A DNA stretch of 33,721 nt. It comes from Nitrososphaeria archaeon (GTDB taxonomy: Archaea > Thermoproteota > Nitrososphaeria > Geothermarchaeales > JDFR-13). The DNA is taken from positions 389 through 34,109 of the forward strand of contig JALTTZ010000030.1 in the NCBI GenBank assembly GCA_027047855.1. The letters run 5' to 3'. Below are positions 16,742-27,103 of this stretch, in pieces. A program made the position numbers and the translations under genes. How positions within the stretch are numbered: the stretch's first letter is position 1; each line of letters starts with the position of its first letter. Below the pieces are notes generated by a model. That model searched no databases, was not told the DNA's origin, and saw only the letters and a program-made list of their open reading frames with translations.

Positions 16742-17068
16742 ATGTATCTATCCCCCGTTGAGCTAGAAATCATAAAAATCATTGGGGAATGGATGATTAT
16801 TTTGGTTCTTACTTCCTTCTTCAACATCTTTCTTATACTTCATGATTTAACTAGGGATGCTACAAGTTACATGGTTTCGAGGTCTATCGATATACTAAAT
16901 ATAGTGGTCTCCACCCTCTTTTTAGTCTCTATCTTTGTAATGTTGTTCATAGTATATTTGGCAAGCACGATTTATGGCTGGTTTCTATACATAATAATAC
17001 TTATTAATGTATTGTTAATAGTTATAGAATTTCTGTTTATATATAGATTTTATATAAAAGGTAGATAA
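16742..17068 (+). CDS. small membrane protein (about 3 TM)
   Basis: 108-aa hydrophobic ORF with ATG start. Confidence 0.6.
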   Translation: MYLSPVELEIIKIIGEWMIILVLTSFFNIFLILHDLTRDATSYMVSRSIDILNIVVSTLFLVSIFVMLFIVYLASTIYGWFLYIIILINVLLIVIEFLFIYRFYIKGR

Positions 17069-17136
17069 ATTATACTAATCAAGTATGCGCTGTTATTTTT
17101 AATAAAAAGGGTTAATAAAGTATATTATTTGGTAAT

Positions 17137-17889
17137 ATGTCTGGGGATGCTGAGCTTTTGATTGAGGGTCTTAGGAGACTTAGGAGGGGGGCTTCATTAC
17201 AAATTATCTCATATGTACTTATAGTTTTTCTGTTTGTGGTCATGTTGTTTTCGATATATGTAAGACTCTTCTTTAATCTACCCCCTAATGTACATCCCCC
17301 TTCGGTTATTACCGACTTTTTCTCATTAATTACTATGTTATTCGTGGGTTTCATTATATCTGAATTGCTTATTGTTCTTGGTTACTATTTTTGGTTTTCG
17401 GCTACTAGTTATCTAAAAAGATACGATAGTAGTAGACTCGGTGTAGGGCGTGTAGGTGCAGTTCTAGCCACGGTGGGTTTTGTGCTTATCGTGTTATCTC
17501 TTTGTGTTATGTATATATATTTAATGTTTATATCATCGCCATCTACATGGGAGCAATCTTGGGCGCCTTTTGGAATGCCTCCTAACATTGCGCCAATGTT
17601 TATGTATATGATGAGTATGTTTGGATTGTTTTTTGCCTCTATGGTCATCGGTGTAATTTTGGCTTTTATTGGTTCTATATTGTTCTCCATTATGCTTATA
17701 AGACTGGGTGAGGTGGAGGGGGTATCTAAAAGCCTTAATACTGCCGGCATCCTATTATTGGTGGGCATAATTCTATTAGCTGTTCCTGGGGTTAATGTGG
17801 TTGCGGGTGTTTTACTGATTGTGGCAATTATATTAATTTATACTGGATGTGGTGAATCTATAGCTAGATTAAAGAAGGGTGTTTTCTGA
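17137..17889 (+). CDS. membrane protein, DUF973-like
   Basis: N-terminal LLIEGLRRLRRGASLQIISYVL and C-terminal GILLLVGIILLAVPGVNVVAGVLLIVAIILIYTGCGESIARL resemble crenarchaeal DUF973 proteins. Confidence 0.65.
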   Translation: MSGDAELLIEGLRRLRRGASLQIISYVLIVFLFVVMLFSIYVRLFFNLPPNVHPPSVITDFFSLITMLFVGFIISELLIVLGYYFWFSATSYLKRYDSSRLGVGRVGAVLATVGFVLIVLSLCVMYIYLMFISSPSTWEQSWAPFGMPPNIAPMFMYMMSMFGLFFASMVIGVILAFIGSILFSIMLIRLGEVEGVSKSLNTAGILLLVGIILLAVPGVNVVAGVLLIVAIILIYTGCGESIARLKKGVF

Positions 17890-17929
17890 AAGCTAATGAG
17901 TTTATTAGGCTATTTTACGGTGGTGGGTG

Positions 17930-18364
17930 ATGCGGTTTATTCCTGCTTTAATCGGGGTTTTACTGTTGCATTTTGTAGCTATCGTTTCATTTGTATTTAA
18001 TCTTATTCCTATATACTGGAGAATTATATGGGGTTCGGGTGTCGATCTGGCTTGGGCGTCGGTGCTATTAATAATAGCTTTTTTGCCCAGTTTTATTGTA
18101 GGCTTTTTAGTTAATTTTATATATAGGTTGAAATTTAGAAAGGTCTTAGGTGCGTGTTTCAGCAACTTGTTGATTGAGGTCGTTGGATTTACATTTACTG
18201 GGTTGGGGCTCGGCTTTCTTATAGATGCATTTACTGGTAATTCAACCTATGTATTGTTTGTTGCATGGGAAGCTTTGATGTTTCCATTGCATTTTTTGGT
18301 GGTATATCTAGGGGCGTTTTCTACATATCTCCTTCTTGGTCTGGTCTTATTGTTTGAAAAGTAG
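17930..18364 (+). CDS. small integral membrane protein (about 4 TM)
   Basis: 144-aa hydrophobic ORF; ATG 17930 preferred over GTG 17927. Confidence 0.6.
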   Translation: MRFIPALIGVLLLHFVAIVSFVFNLIPIYWRIIWGSGVDLAWASVLLIIAFLPSFIVGFLVNFIYRLKFRKVLGACFSNLLIEVVGFTFTGLGLGFLIDAFTGNSTYVLFVAWEALMFPLHFLVVYLGAFSTYLLLGLVLLFEK

Positions 18365-18385
18365 GTGTGCGAATATAGTTATATT

Positions 18386-19960
18386 CTATTTTAATTTGTA
18401 CTTGAATAGTAGGTCTTCTGGGACGCCGTTTTTTAACACGATGGTTTTATAGACTTTTACACTAGGTCTAGGTATTCTTTCTTTTGTTTTTAAGTCCACT
18501 TCATATAGTCCAAATTTCATTTTGAATCCATGTGCCCATTCATAGTTGTCTGTTAGTGCCCAGTGTAGGTATCCTAAGATATTTATTTTTTCGCTTTCAA
18601 TTATTTCCTCCAACGTTTTTAGATGTGTAACTATAAATGCAGCTCTGTGTTTGTCTTGCTTATCTGCTAGGCCATTCTCGGTTATAAGTATCTGTTTAAT
18701 GTATTTGCTGGCAATGGATATGGCTTCCTTTAATCCTTCGGGATATATTTCCCACCCTATGTCTGTTATTGGATACCCATCTATAGACAAATTGGATTTT
18801 AGTTCCCCCGCCATAAATCCATATCCAGCAATTGGTTCAAGAAATGCTGGTAAGCCGGATACTATTCTTGCTAATAGTCTCAGTTTTCCCTTGACTACGA
18901 CTCTACAGTAATAATTTATTCCTAACCAATCTAAATGTCCTTTAATTCTGGGTATGTTTTCTCCTTTATCTTTATTCATGTTGAAGTTTTTGTCCAGCCA
19001 GCCATTGACTACTGCTTCTAATATATACTCGTTATGTATATGGCTCATGAAAGCTGCAGCTAGTCTGTCCGTCTCATTATCTTCTCTATACGGTTGGATA
19101 GGCATCATATTATGTATCAATCCAACATAACTGGGGGACTTGTTATCATCGTAGGCAATCTCCCTATCCCATCTTTTTATGGCTTCGTAAGCGTTAACAT
19201 GTGCATAAATTATATTTATCACTGCTTTGGCAAAGGCCGATTTTTCCAGTCTAGGAGGAAGTCCCATATCTCTATAGTAAGGTGGAAACCTTTCCATTTT
19301 GAGATATCCGGTTTCAGCGACTATCATGGGTTCATTGAACGTTGCCCAGTAATCGACTAAGTCCCCAAATTTATACGCTATATATGCCGCGTATTTCGTG
19401 AATTCGACTACTGTTTGTTTGTCGAGCCACCCTAGAGCTCCTTTCTTAAGCCTCGTTTTTCTAGCAATTATTGGGTCGTGTATCCATATAGGTAGAGTAA
19501 AGTGGTTTAAACATATTATTACTCGGAACCCCTTTTCTCTTAAGTCTTTAATTATCTCTCTATAGAGTTTCACGTATGCTGTGTTGGCTCGTTTATCGAG
19601 CTCCTCTATATCTCTATCATCTACCTTTACTTTATTTACATATCTATCATCTTTTACTTCTACATCTACTTCTATATCTTTGGTTGATATAGGAAATATT
19701 CTGCTCCATTCTATGCCTAACCTGTATGTGTTTAATCCCATCTCTTTCGCTAATTGATGATCTTGTCTGAACCTGGTTAAATAGTCTATACCATTCTCTG
19801 GGAAATCTCCACTCACGATCCCTTTTGCTATATTGTGTTGGTCGTGTACCCATTTAAACCAGTCCGTGTTAGGGTCTATATATCTACCTTCCTTATCACC
19901 CATTTCGAATTGGAATCCGCTCGAACTAACCCCCCACCAGAAATCTTCTGGGAATGTCAA
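18386..19960 (-). CDS. lacS: GH1 beta-glycosidase (LacS-like)
   Basis: MTFPEDFWWGVSSSGFQFEMGD, LGIEWSRIFP, ATFNEPMIVAETGYL (acid/base), ILITENGLAD (nucleophile). Confidence 0.95.
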   Translation of the reverse strand: MTFPEDFWWGVSSSGFQFEMGDKEGRYIDPNTDWFKWVHDQHNIAKGIVSGDFPENGIDYLTRFRQDHQLAKEMGLNTYRLGIEWSRIFPISTKDIEVDVEVKDDRYVNKVKVDDRDIEELDKRANTAYVKLYREIIKDLREKGFRVIICLNHFTLPIWIHDPIIARKTRLKKGALGWLDKQTVVEFTKYAAYIAYKFGDLVDYWATFNEPMIVAETGYLKMERFPPYYRDMGLPPRLEKSAFAKAVINIIYAHVNAYEAIKRWDREIAYDDNKSPSYVGLIHNMMPIQPYREDNETDRLAAAFMSHIHNEYILEAVVNGWLDKNFNMNKDKGENIPRIKGHLDWLGINYYCRVVVKGKLRLLARIVSGLPAFLEPIAGYGFMAGELKSNLSIDGYPITDIGWEIYPEGLKEAISIASKYIKQILITENGLADKQDKHRAAFIVTHLKTLEEIIESEKINILGYLHWALTDNYEWAHGFKMKFGLYEVDLKTKERIPRPSVKVYKTIVLKNGVPEDLLFKYKLK

Positions 19961-20307
19961 CTCATAATCACCTCTATATCCTAATAAGGTATTTAATTGG
20001 TCTCAGTGGCATTGTTCCTCCACGGCCTCCTGATCAACTTTTCTTTATTGACTATTATTGGTGTGAAGGTGTGTAGTCTAGTCGTTCTTCATAGACAAAT
20101 ATTAGTAAATTAGGTTTAAATGCTCCTCCTCTCTTTATCATACATAAAATATTATTTGATTACGTGTTGTTTGTAAATATTTTTTGGAATACATACCTTA
20201 TGTTACATGGCAGCCAGTTAAGTTTCGGCTTCTCGTAGGCGTATTCTTAAAATCTTTCTCGATATTTACTAGTATTTACTTTTTATATAAATATGTATCA
20301 ATGGGGC

Positions 20308-20321
20308 ATTTAATATTAAAT
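20308..20321. promoter_or_regulatory. 14-bp perfect palindrome upstream of the V4R gene
   Basis: ATTTAATATTAAAT, directly upstream of TATA-like aaaatatttata (20328-20340). Confidence 0.3.
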
Positions 20322-20360
20322 ATTGAGAAAAATATTTATATGTTTGGGGGTTAGTATAAA

Positions 20361-20852
20361 TTGTCAAATAACGTGCATATACAGGGCATATTTCCATTAT
20401 ATTTTAAAAAAACTAGAGTTGCTATTATACCTGGCGATTTTCTTAGAATTTTAATTGAGGAGTCTAAGAAGGCATTGGGTGAGGGTGCTGCTGAATCGCT
20501 TGCTTATCATTTAGGTGTCATCACTGGTAGAAAATTCTATGAAATGATGCTGGAAGCGGTAGATGAATCGAATTTAAGCGAAGCCGCAGAGTATTTTAGC
20601 AAATTTATGATTGACTTTGGGTGGGGGAAGTTAACTAATATCGAGATAACAAATGATTACATAGACGTTTATATTAATGATCTGTTTGAGTGTTCTGTTC
20701 AAGCTTCCGATGAAGCGTCGTCGCGTTTTACCACAGGCTTCATTGAGGGATTAATTAGTCGTTTATTACATTCTCGGGTTGTGGTAAAGGAGCTTAAGTG
20801 TGTTGCTACTGGGGATAAATATTGCTTATTTAGAATATACCCCCTTAAGTAG
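20361..20852 (+). CDS. V4R-domain protein (163 aa)
   Basis: SLAYHLGVITGRKFYEMM ... SRVVVKELKCVATGDKYCLFRIYPLK (CxxxGDxxCxF). TTG start about 20 nt after the TATA box, suggesting a leaderless mRNA. Confidence 0.8.
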   Translation: MSNNVHIQGIFPLYFKKTRVAIIPGDFLRILIEESKKALGEGAAESLAYHLGVITGRKFYEMMLEAVDESNLSEAAEYFSKFMIDFGWGKLTNIEITNDYIDVYINDLFECSVQASDEASSRFTTGFIEGLISRLLHSRVVVKELKCVATGDKYCLFRIYPLK

Positions 20853-20876
20853 GAAATCCAACTATAAATTATTCCT

Positions 20877-21557
20877 ATGAGTGATTTGGTTAGATTTATT
20901 GCTAGTAGATTGGATAATACCTTGCTGAAGCTGGATGTAAATAGGGATTCTCTCCTACATTTTGTTAGTAAGAGTACTTATTACAGGGTCAGAGCTGTTG
21001 TCATTCATCCATATTTTATAAAGGATGTGGTTGAGTGGGTGGGTGGGGTTTCGAGGGTTGTTTCGGTGGTTGCTTTTCCATATGGATATACATCTCCCGA
21101 AGTTAAGATAAGGGAGGCGGAATTTTGCATAAACAGTGGTGCTGACGAGTTAGATATCGTGATGAATGTATATTTGTTGAAGGCTGGTGATCTGAAAAGG
21201 TTTAAAGAGGAAGCCTATTTAATTAAAAAGAGGGTGGCTGAGGAGTATGGTGTGCCTATTAAGTTTATTGTTGAGATTACTGTTTTGAACAAGCAAGAGT
21301 TGGATGCGGCTATTGATATTGTTAATGAGGTTGGTCCTGATTTCTTTAAAACTTCCACTGGCCATGGGCCCAGGGGTACTACCATTGAGGATGTTCAATA
21401 TATTAGGAGTAGGTTATCTGGTGATATAAAATTGAAGGCTTCTGGTGGTATAAGGTCTTTGAAGCAATTTTTGGATGTTGTTGCTGCAGGGGCGGATGTT
21501 GTGGGTGCTAGCCGTGGAATTGATATTATAGAGGAGGCCCTAGGTAAGAAGGAATAA
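20877..21557 (+). CDS. deoC: deoxyribose-phosphate aldolase
   Basis: VVAFPYGY, GADELDIVMN, KFIVEITVL, DFFKTSTGHGPRGTT, KLKASGGIRSLKQFLDVVAAGADVVGASRG. Confidence 0.93.
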   Translation: MSDLVRFIASRLDNTLLKLDVNRDSLLHFVSKSTYYRVRAVVIHPYFIKDVVEWVGGVSRVVSVVAFPYGYTSPEVKIREAEFCINSGADELDIVMNVYLLKAGDLKRFKEEAYLIKKRVAEEYGVPIKFIVEITVLNKQELDAAIDIVNEVGPDFFKTSTGHGPRGTTIEDVQYIRSRLSGDIKLKASGGIRSLKQFLDVVAAGADVVGASRGIDIIEEALGKKE

Positions 21558-21600
21558 TTTTATACCCCTTTATTCTGTATTTTACTGTGGTGTGGTTGAT

Positions 21601-22437
21601 ATGAGGATAAGTATAGCAATTCCATCATCCTTTACTGCACATCTTGACTCCCTTATACAAAGAACATATGCTGTGGCTACTATAGCTCGGTTCTGCAGTA
21701 TCTACAAAGTTGATAATATTTATATTTATAGGGATCCCCTTTCTTCAGATTCTGAATCACTTAAGCAGGTAATTAAACTCTTTCGGTATATGGCTACGCC
21801 TCCTTATCTGAGGAAGCTTCTGTTTCCGATAGATAGGGACTTATCTTATGTAGGTATAGCGCCTCCAATTAACTTGGAGTTGTATAAGGAGTGGAAGCCC
21901 ATAAAGGATTTGGAGTTGCCTGAGGTTAGGTTGGGAACCCCAACTGGTTACTCACGTGAGGGGACGGTTTTAGATGTTGGTTTGGATAAGCCTGCCTTGG
22001 TTGAAGAGAAGCTTATTATGGGGAGGATATATGCGGTGAGGATTGATAAGGTGACTAGTAAATATTTAAGGGGAGAACTAGTTATTAATGGAGTTTACAC
22101 TGGTTATAAGGTTATCCGGGTTAGGGAGAAGCTTCCTGTTTTTCTGGAAAATATTAAGGCGCTAAAGATAGGTACATCAAAATATGGCGATTTATACTAT
22201 GAGATGAAGGATAAATTGTTTAAAGATATGGCTTCCAGTGATGATATATTAATAGTTTTTGGTAGTCACGGATATGGTTTAATTGAGATCCTAAATTATT
22301 ATGGTCTGAAACCAGAAGATGTCTTCGATTACTTTGTTAATCTTGTGACTGGGCAGGGAACCGAAACTATTCGTGTTGAGGAGGCAGTTGGTATAGCGTT
22401 ATCCACATTGAGGGCTGTGGTTGAATTGCTTAAATAG
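21601..22437 (+). CDS. putative SPOUT-family RNA methyltransferase (C9orf114/SPOUT1-like)
   Basis: MRISIAIPSSFTAHLDSLIQRTYAVATIARFCSIYKVDNIYIYRDP..., DDILIVFGSHGYGLIEI, VNLVTGQGTETIRVEEAVGIALSTL; located directly upstream of L3. Confidence 0.8.
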   Translation: MRISIAIPSSFTAHLDSLIQRTYAVATIARFCSIYKVDNIYIYRDPLSSDSESLKQVIKLFRYMATPPYLRKLLFPIDRDLSYVGIAPPINLELYKEWKPIKDLELPEVRLGTPTGYSREGTVLDVGLDKPALVEEKLIMGRIYAVRIDKVTSKYLRGELVINGVYTGYKVIRVREKLPVFLENIKALKIGTSKYGDLYYEMKDKLFKDMASSDDILIVFGSHGYGLIEILNYYGLKPEDVFDYFVNLVTGQGTETIRVEEAVGIALSTLRAVVELLK

Positions 22438-22546
22438 TTGTTAGTGTTTATCTCAATTTAAATATTAAATTTGATTTAGTTAGATAACAGTTATATACTA
22501 CCGTTTAATAGATTTATGAGAGTAGGGTGACTGGAGGGAAGTTTGG

Positions 22547-23557
22547 ATGGGTGCTAGAAAGAAGCATGCCCCGAAGCGTGGATCGTTGGCATTTAGTCCG
22601 AGAAAGAGAGCTAGGTCTCTAAATCCTACTATTAAATTCTGGCCGTCTATAACAAGTACTGAAGTGAAGCCTTTGGGCTTTGCTGGATATAAGGCTGGGA
22701 TGGCCCATATTTACTATGTTGAGGAGTATAAGTATAGTCCTTATGTTGGGCAGGAGGTTTTTGCCCCTGTAACGATTGTCGAGACGCCCCCTTTGTTTGT
22801 TATTGGGATTAATGCATATGTTATGGATGGGGTTCATAATAGGTTGAGGTTGTTTAAGACTGCGTATGCAGAGTCGGTGCCTGATTTTGTTAAACGTAGG
22901 ATAGTTACATTGTCTACTGCAACCGCTAAGATGAATTTGGAGGAGATAGAGAAGAACTTGGATATGGTTAAGATACTGCGTCTTTTAGTCTCGACACAGC
23001 CTGTTAAGGCCGGTATTCATAAGAAGACTCCTGAAGTCTTTGAGTTACAGCTCGGTGGTGGCAGCAGCATACAAGATCAATTTAATTATGCGGTCGGTAA
23101 GTTGGGTGGCGAGGTAGATGTTACTGAGGTCTTTAAGCCTGGTGATGTTATAGACGTCATTGCTGTAACTAAGGGTAAAGGATTCCAAGGGCCTGTGAAG
23201 AGGTGGGGTATCAAACTCTTATCCCATAAATCTAGGAAGTCACGTAGAAAACCCGGTGCGTTAGGTCCGTGGAAACCATCTGCTACTAAGTACACAGTTC
23301 CTCTTGGGGGTCAAACCGGATTCCATAGAAGGACGATCTATCATATTAAGATTATGGATATTAGGAATGCTGAGGAGGAAGAGGGTCAGTGGCCTTTCCG
23401 AAGATATGGTGTTTTGAGGTCTAAGTATCTGTTGTTGAAGGGGTCTGTGCCTGGACCTGCTAAGAGACTAATTAAGATGAGGTTTACTGTTAGGCCTGTC
23501 GATGAAGAGTTGATGAAGCCTGTAACTATCACATATATTTATAGGCCGCCTCATTAG
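22547..23557 (+). CDS. rpl3: 50S ribosomal protein L3 (uL3)
   Basis: MGARKKHAPKRGSLAFSPRKRA, GKGFQGPVKRWGIK, PGPAKRLIKMRF. Confidence 0.98.
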   Translation: MGARKKHAPKRGSLAFSPRKRARSLNPTIKFWPSITSTEVKPLGFAGYKAGMAHIYYVEEYKYSPYVGQEVFAPVTIVETPPLFVIGINAYVMDGVHNRLRLFKTAYAESVPDFVKRRIVTLSTATAKMNLEEIEKNLDMVKILRLLVSTQPVKAGIHKKTPEVFELQLGGGSSIQDQFNYAVGKLGGEVDVTEVFKPGDVIDVIAVTKGKGFQGPVKRWGIKLLSHKSRKSRRKPGALGPWKPSATKYTVPLGGQTGFHRRTIYHIKIMDIRNAEEEEGQWPFRRYGVLRSKYLLLKGSVPGPAKRLIKMRFTVRPVDEELMKPVTITYIYRPPH

Positions 23558-23569
23558 TGGTGATCTGTC

Positions 23570-24385
23570 ATGGTAGATAAGATTCCTGTCTTCGATTTGG
23601 CTGGCTCAGTAGTTAAGGAGGTTGAGGCTCCACCTATATTTAAAATAGGTGTAAGGGAAGATATTGTGCGGAGGGTCTTCGTTTTCCAATTTACTCATAG
23701 GCTTCAGCCTAAGGGTAGGTATCCTAGGGCTGGTAGAGATAAGTCTGCGGAGTTCTTTGGAGTGGGTCTGGGTTTGGCTAGGGTGCCTAGAATTAAGCAT
23801 GGTCCTTTGAGGGGTACTGCTGCAATTGTTACGATGGCTAGGGGTGGAAGAAGACCTCATGTAACTACTCCTGAGAAGAAGATTTACAAAAGAATTAATC
23901 GTAAGGAGGTTAAGTTGGCTACTGCGTATGCGGTCGCCGCTACTGGTGTTAAGGAGTTGGTTGCTAAGCGTGGACACATTATTGATAATGTATTGAACAT
24001 CCCTCTTGTTGTTAGTGATGAGTTGGAGACGATTGGTAGGACCAGTGTCTTGATGGAGACGTTTAGAATATTAGGTTTAGAACCCGATATACTAAGGGTA
24101 AAGGAGAATGTTAAACGTAGGGGAGGTAAATCCTCTTGGCGTGGACGTGGTAAGCGGGTTAGGAGGGGACCCTTGATTGTATATTCACAGGATAGAGGGA
24201 TTTTTAAGGCGGCTAGGAATATTATAGGTGTGGATGTAGTTAGTGCTGATGATGTTTCGGTGATTCATCTGGCTCCTGGAGGGGTTCCGGGCCGGTTGAC
24301 GGTGTGGACTGAATCTGCTATTAATAAAGTCGTTGAGCGTCTTTATCCCCATGTTAAGGTATTAAGGGTGATTGGAAGTGGCTAG
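23570..24385 (+). CDS. rpl4: 50S ribosomal protein L4 (uL4)
   Basis: FTHRLQPKGRYPRAGRDKSAEFFGVGLGLARVPRIKHG; archaeal/eukaryal L4 type. Confidence 0.98.
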   Translation: MVDKIPVFDLAGSVVKEVEAPPIFKIGVREDIVRRVFVFQFTHRLQPKGRYPRAGRDKSAEFFGVGLGLARVPRIKHGPLRGTAAIVTMARGGRRPHVTTPEKKIYKRINRKEVKLATAYAVAATGVKELVAKRGHIIDNVLNIPLVVSDELETIGRTSVLMETFRILGLEPDILRVKENVKRRGGKSSWRGRGKRVRRGPLIVYSQDRGIFKAARNIIGVDVVSADDVSVIHLAPGGVPGRLTVWTESAINKVVERLYPHVKVLRVIGSG

Positions 24386-24650
24386 GGTGGAAGAGTTCTA
24401 TAAGTATGTTAAATATCCCTTGATTACAGAGAAGAGTGTGTTGATGGTTGAGCGTGAAAATAAGATTACTTTAATTGTGGATAAAAAGGCTACTAAACCC
24501 ATACTTAAGAAAGTTATATCAGAGTATTTTGGTGTTAGGGTCAAGAAAGTGAATATAATGAATACGCATAAAGGTGAGAAGAAGGCTATAATTACATTTT
24601 ATACTTTGGATGATGCTATGAAGGTTGCTACATCCCTCGGCATCTTGTGA
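24372..24650 (+). CDS. rpl23: 50S ribosomal protein L23 (uL23)
   Basis: YVKYPLITEKSVLMVERENKITLIVDKKATKPILKKVISEYFGVRVKKVN; overlaps the end of L4. Confidence 0.97.
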   Translation: MEVARVEEFYKYVKYPLITEKSVLMVERENKITLIVDKKATKPILKKVISEYFGVRVKKVNIMNTHKGEKKAIITFYTLDDAMKVATSLGIL

Positions 24651-24661
24651 GGTGGTGATGA

Positions 24662-25372
24662 ATGGGTAAGCGAATTTTGGCTCAAAGAAAGGGTAGGTCC
24701 CCGCTGTTTAGATCTAGTGGTAAGAGTGTTGCTCCTGCATTTATTCCGGAGTTTGAAGGTCCGACTACTGCTGTTGTTGTAGATATATTTCATAATCCGG
24801 GTAGGGGGACGCCCCTGGCTATGTTAAAGACTAAAGAGGGTCAAGTTTTCTATTTGAATGCAGTTGAAGGTATGTATGTCGGACAGGAAGTTAGCATTTA
24901 TGGTGAGGGTGAGGTTAGGCCTGGTGACATACGTAGGATAAAGGATATCCCCCCAGGTACTATTATATCCCATGTGGAGAAGAGACCGGGTGACGGTGGT
25001 AAGTTTGCCCGTGCATCGGGAACATATGCACAGATTATCGGGCCTTCGGCTGGTGGTATTGAGGTTTTGTTGCCCTCCGGTAAGAGTATAGTTGTTAATC
25101 CGAATGCTAGGGCTGTCGTTGGGAACGTTGCTGCTGGTGGTAGGGTGGATAAGCCTTTCTTAAAAGCTGGGAAGAAGTATCATTGGCTTAAGGCTAAGGC
25201 TCCTAAGCGTTTCCCGAGGGTTCGAGGCGTGGCTATGAACCCGGTTGATCATCCATTTGGTGGTGGGTCTCATCAGCATGTGGGTAAGCCGAAGACTGTG
25301 CCGAAGAATGCACCTCCTGGAGCTAAGGTCGGTAGCTTTGGTGCTAGAAGGACTGGTAGAAGGAAGAAGTAG
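24662..25372 (+). CDS. rpl2: 50S ribosomal protein L2 (uL2)
   Basis: MGKRILAQRKGRSPLFRSSGK; VRGVAMNPVDHPFGGGSHQHVGKPKTV. Confidence 0.98.
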   Translation: MGKRILAQRKGRSPLFRSSGKSVAPAFIPEFEGPTTAVVVDIFHNPGRGTPLAMLKTKEGQVFYLNAVEGMYVGQEVSIYGEGEVRPGDIRRIKDIPPGTIISHVEKRPGDGGKFARASGTYAQIIGPSAGGIEVLLPSGKSIVVNPNARAVVGNVAAGGRVDKPFLKAGKKYHWLKAKAPKRFPRVRGVAMNPVDHPFGGGSHQHVGKPKTVPKNAPPGAKVGSFGARRTGRRKK

Positions 25373-25386
25373 ATTTAAATATTTAT
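25373..25386 (+). promoter_or_regulatory. TATA-like element between rpl2 and rps19
   Basis: atttaaatatttat, about 30-40 nt upstream of the rps19 ATG (25415), in the short L2-S19 gap. Confidence 0.45.
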
Positions 25387-25414
25387 GCTTATGTAGTTTT
25401 AATGGGGTTGGAGT

Positions 25415-25816
25415 ATGGTAAAGAAACAGTTTACGTATCGTGGATATACAATTGAGGAATTAAAGAAGATGAGTCTGGAGTCTTTTGCTAGGTTGGTTCC
25501 CGCTAAGGAGAGGAGATATTTATTGAGACGTAACTTTGGCCCTGAAGGTAAGAAGCTATTGGAGAAAGTTAAGAAGGCGGTTGAGGGTAAATATAATAAG
25601 CCCATAAGAACACATGTGAGGGAAATGGTTATATTGCCCATAATGGTTGGATTGACGATACATGTATATAATGGTAAAGAGTATGTGCCGGTTGAAATCA
25701 AGCCAGAGATGGTTGGCAGGAGGCTTGGTGAGTTTGCTAGTACCATTAAGGAAGTTAGGCATGGTCAGCCTGGTGTAGGTGCTACTAGATCGAGTGCATA
25801 CATCCCAACAAAGTAA
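25415..25816 (+). CDS. rps19: 30S ribosomal protein S19 (uS19)
   Basis: [73 protein letters not shown]. Confidence 0.98.
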   Translation: MVKKQFTYRGYTIEELKKMSLESFARLVPAKERRYLLRRNFGPEGKKLLEKVKKAVEGKYNKPIRTHVREMVILPIMVGLTIHVYNGKEYVPVEIKPEMVGRRLGEFASTIKEVRHGQPGVGATRSSAYIPTK

Positions 25817-25894
25817 TATCGTGTATATCATGCTGGTTTCATAATCTATTTCTATATAAATTATGACGTATTAAGTCAATGTTGGTTTATTATT

Positions 25895-27103
25895 ATGAGT
25901 ATGAGTGTTAACAGGATAATATTCTTTACTGGTAAAGGCGGTACGGGAAAGTCGGTAATATCTGCAGCAACTTCTCTATTACTATCGGAATTGGGATATG
26001 ATACGTTGATAATATCATCCGATCCCGCCCATTCTCTAAGTGATGCTTTTCAGGTGAGTGTGGATCGGGATATAACTAGAATTCGGGATAATTTATATGC
26101 TTTGAATGTGGATCCTGTTAAGGAGGCTGCCCAACATTATGGAGTGTTGATGGATTATATTGCATCTATATTTAGAAGTAGGGGGATAGATGAGATTATT
26201 GCCTATGAACTGGCTGCAATGCCAGGTATGACCGGCATCGCCACTATACTTAAGTTGGATGAGATTATTGAGAAGCATTCTTTTGATTGTATTGTCGTTG
26301 ACATGGTTCCTAGTGGTGAGGCTCTACGTTTCCTGTATATACCGGCTTTGATGGGTAAAATTAGTAGGAGGGTGCTTAAGCTTGTTTCACCCATTGCTAG
26401 TATGAGTAAGATCTTGGAGCCTGTTGTGGGTGTTCCTGCTCCCGACCGGGAGAGTATTGATAAAGGTCTGGAGATAGTTGATAGAATTGAGCGGATTAAA
26501 AATTATATCTTGAATCATGACGTTACTAGTGTTCGCTTGGTTACGAACCCCGATTCTTTCAGTATCAATAATACGAGAAGGACGTATATTCAAGCGGTTT
26601 TGTATGGTTTGAATCCGGATCTAATCGTAGTTAATAAGGTGTTTCCAAAGGTATTGAAAGACACTTATTTGTCTGAGTGGGTTGATGCACAGGCAAAATT
26701 GATAGTTGAGTTGGAAGATACATTTTATCCTTTGCCTATCCGGAGGTTAAAGTTGTTTGATAGGGAATTGAAGGGTATAGAGTTGCTTCTTGAAGCTGCT
26801 AAGGAAGTATATGGTGATGATGATCCTGCATCTGTATTTTATAAGGATGTGGGGATAGAGGTTCATCATAAGGATGGTGAGTTGGAGATAATTTTTCCAG
26901 TTCGATATGTTGGTAAGGAGGACCTTGATATAGAAAGGATAGGTGATGAATTGCTTGTAACTTTGTATACTGATATGGGACCGACTACGCTTGTAATACC
27001 GCTTCCAGCAATTACATACAAGATGCGTTTAATAAGGGCTAAGTTGATTAATGATCGACTACATCTTATATTTATGGAGGAGCGTGGGAACGATGAGCAA
27101 TAA
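25895..27103 (+). CDS. Get3/ArsA-type ATPase with C-terminal ArsA-HSP20-like domain
   Basis: FFTGKGGTGKSVISAATSLLLSELGYDTLIISSDPAHSLSDAF; ELAAMPGMTGIATILKLDEI; C-terminal LEIIFPVRYVGKEDLDIERIGDELLVTLYTDMGPTTLVIPLP is HSP20-like. Confidence 0.92.
   Translation: MSMSVNRIIFFTGKGGTGKSVISAATSLLLSELGYDTLIISSDPAHSLSDAFQVSVDRDITRIRDNLYALNVDPVKEAAQHYGVLMDYIASIFRSRGIDEIIAYELAAMPGMTGIATILKLDEIIEKHSFDCIVVDMVPSGEALRFLYIPALMGKISRRVLKLVSPIASMSKILEPVVGVPAPDRESIDKGLEIVDRIERIKNYILNHDVTSVRLVTNPDSFSINNTRRTYIQAVLYGLNPDLIVVNKVFPKVLKDTYLSEWVDAQAKLIVELEDTFYPLPIRRLKLFDRELKGIELLLEAAKEVYGDDDPASVFYKDVGIEVHHKDGELEIIFPVRYVGKEDLDIERIGDELLVTLYTDMGPTTLVIPLPAITYKMRLIRAKLINDRLHLIFMEERGNDEQ

Noticed and set aside
22455-22471. 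AATTTAA-ata-TTAAATT dyad upstream of rpl3
   Set aside because: Very AT-rich and overlapping a promoter-like region; too likely by chance in this AT-rich background to promote.
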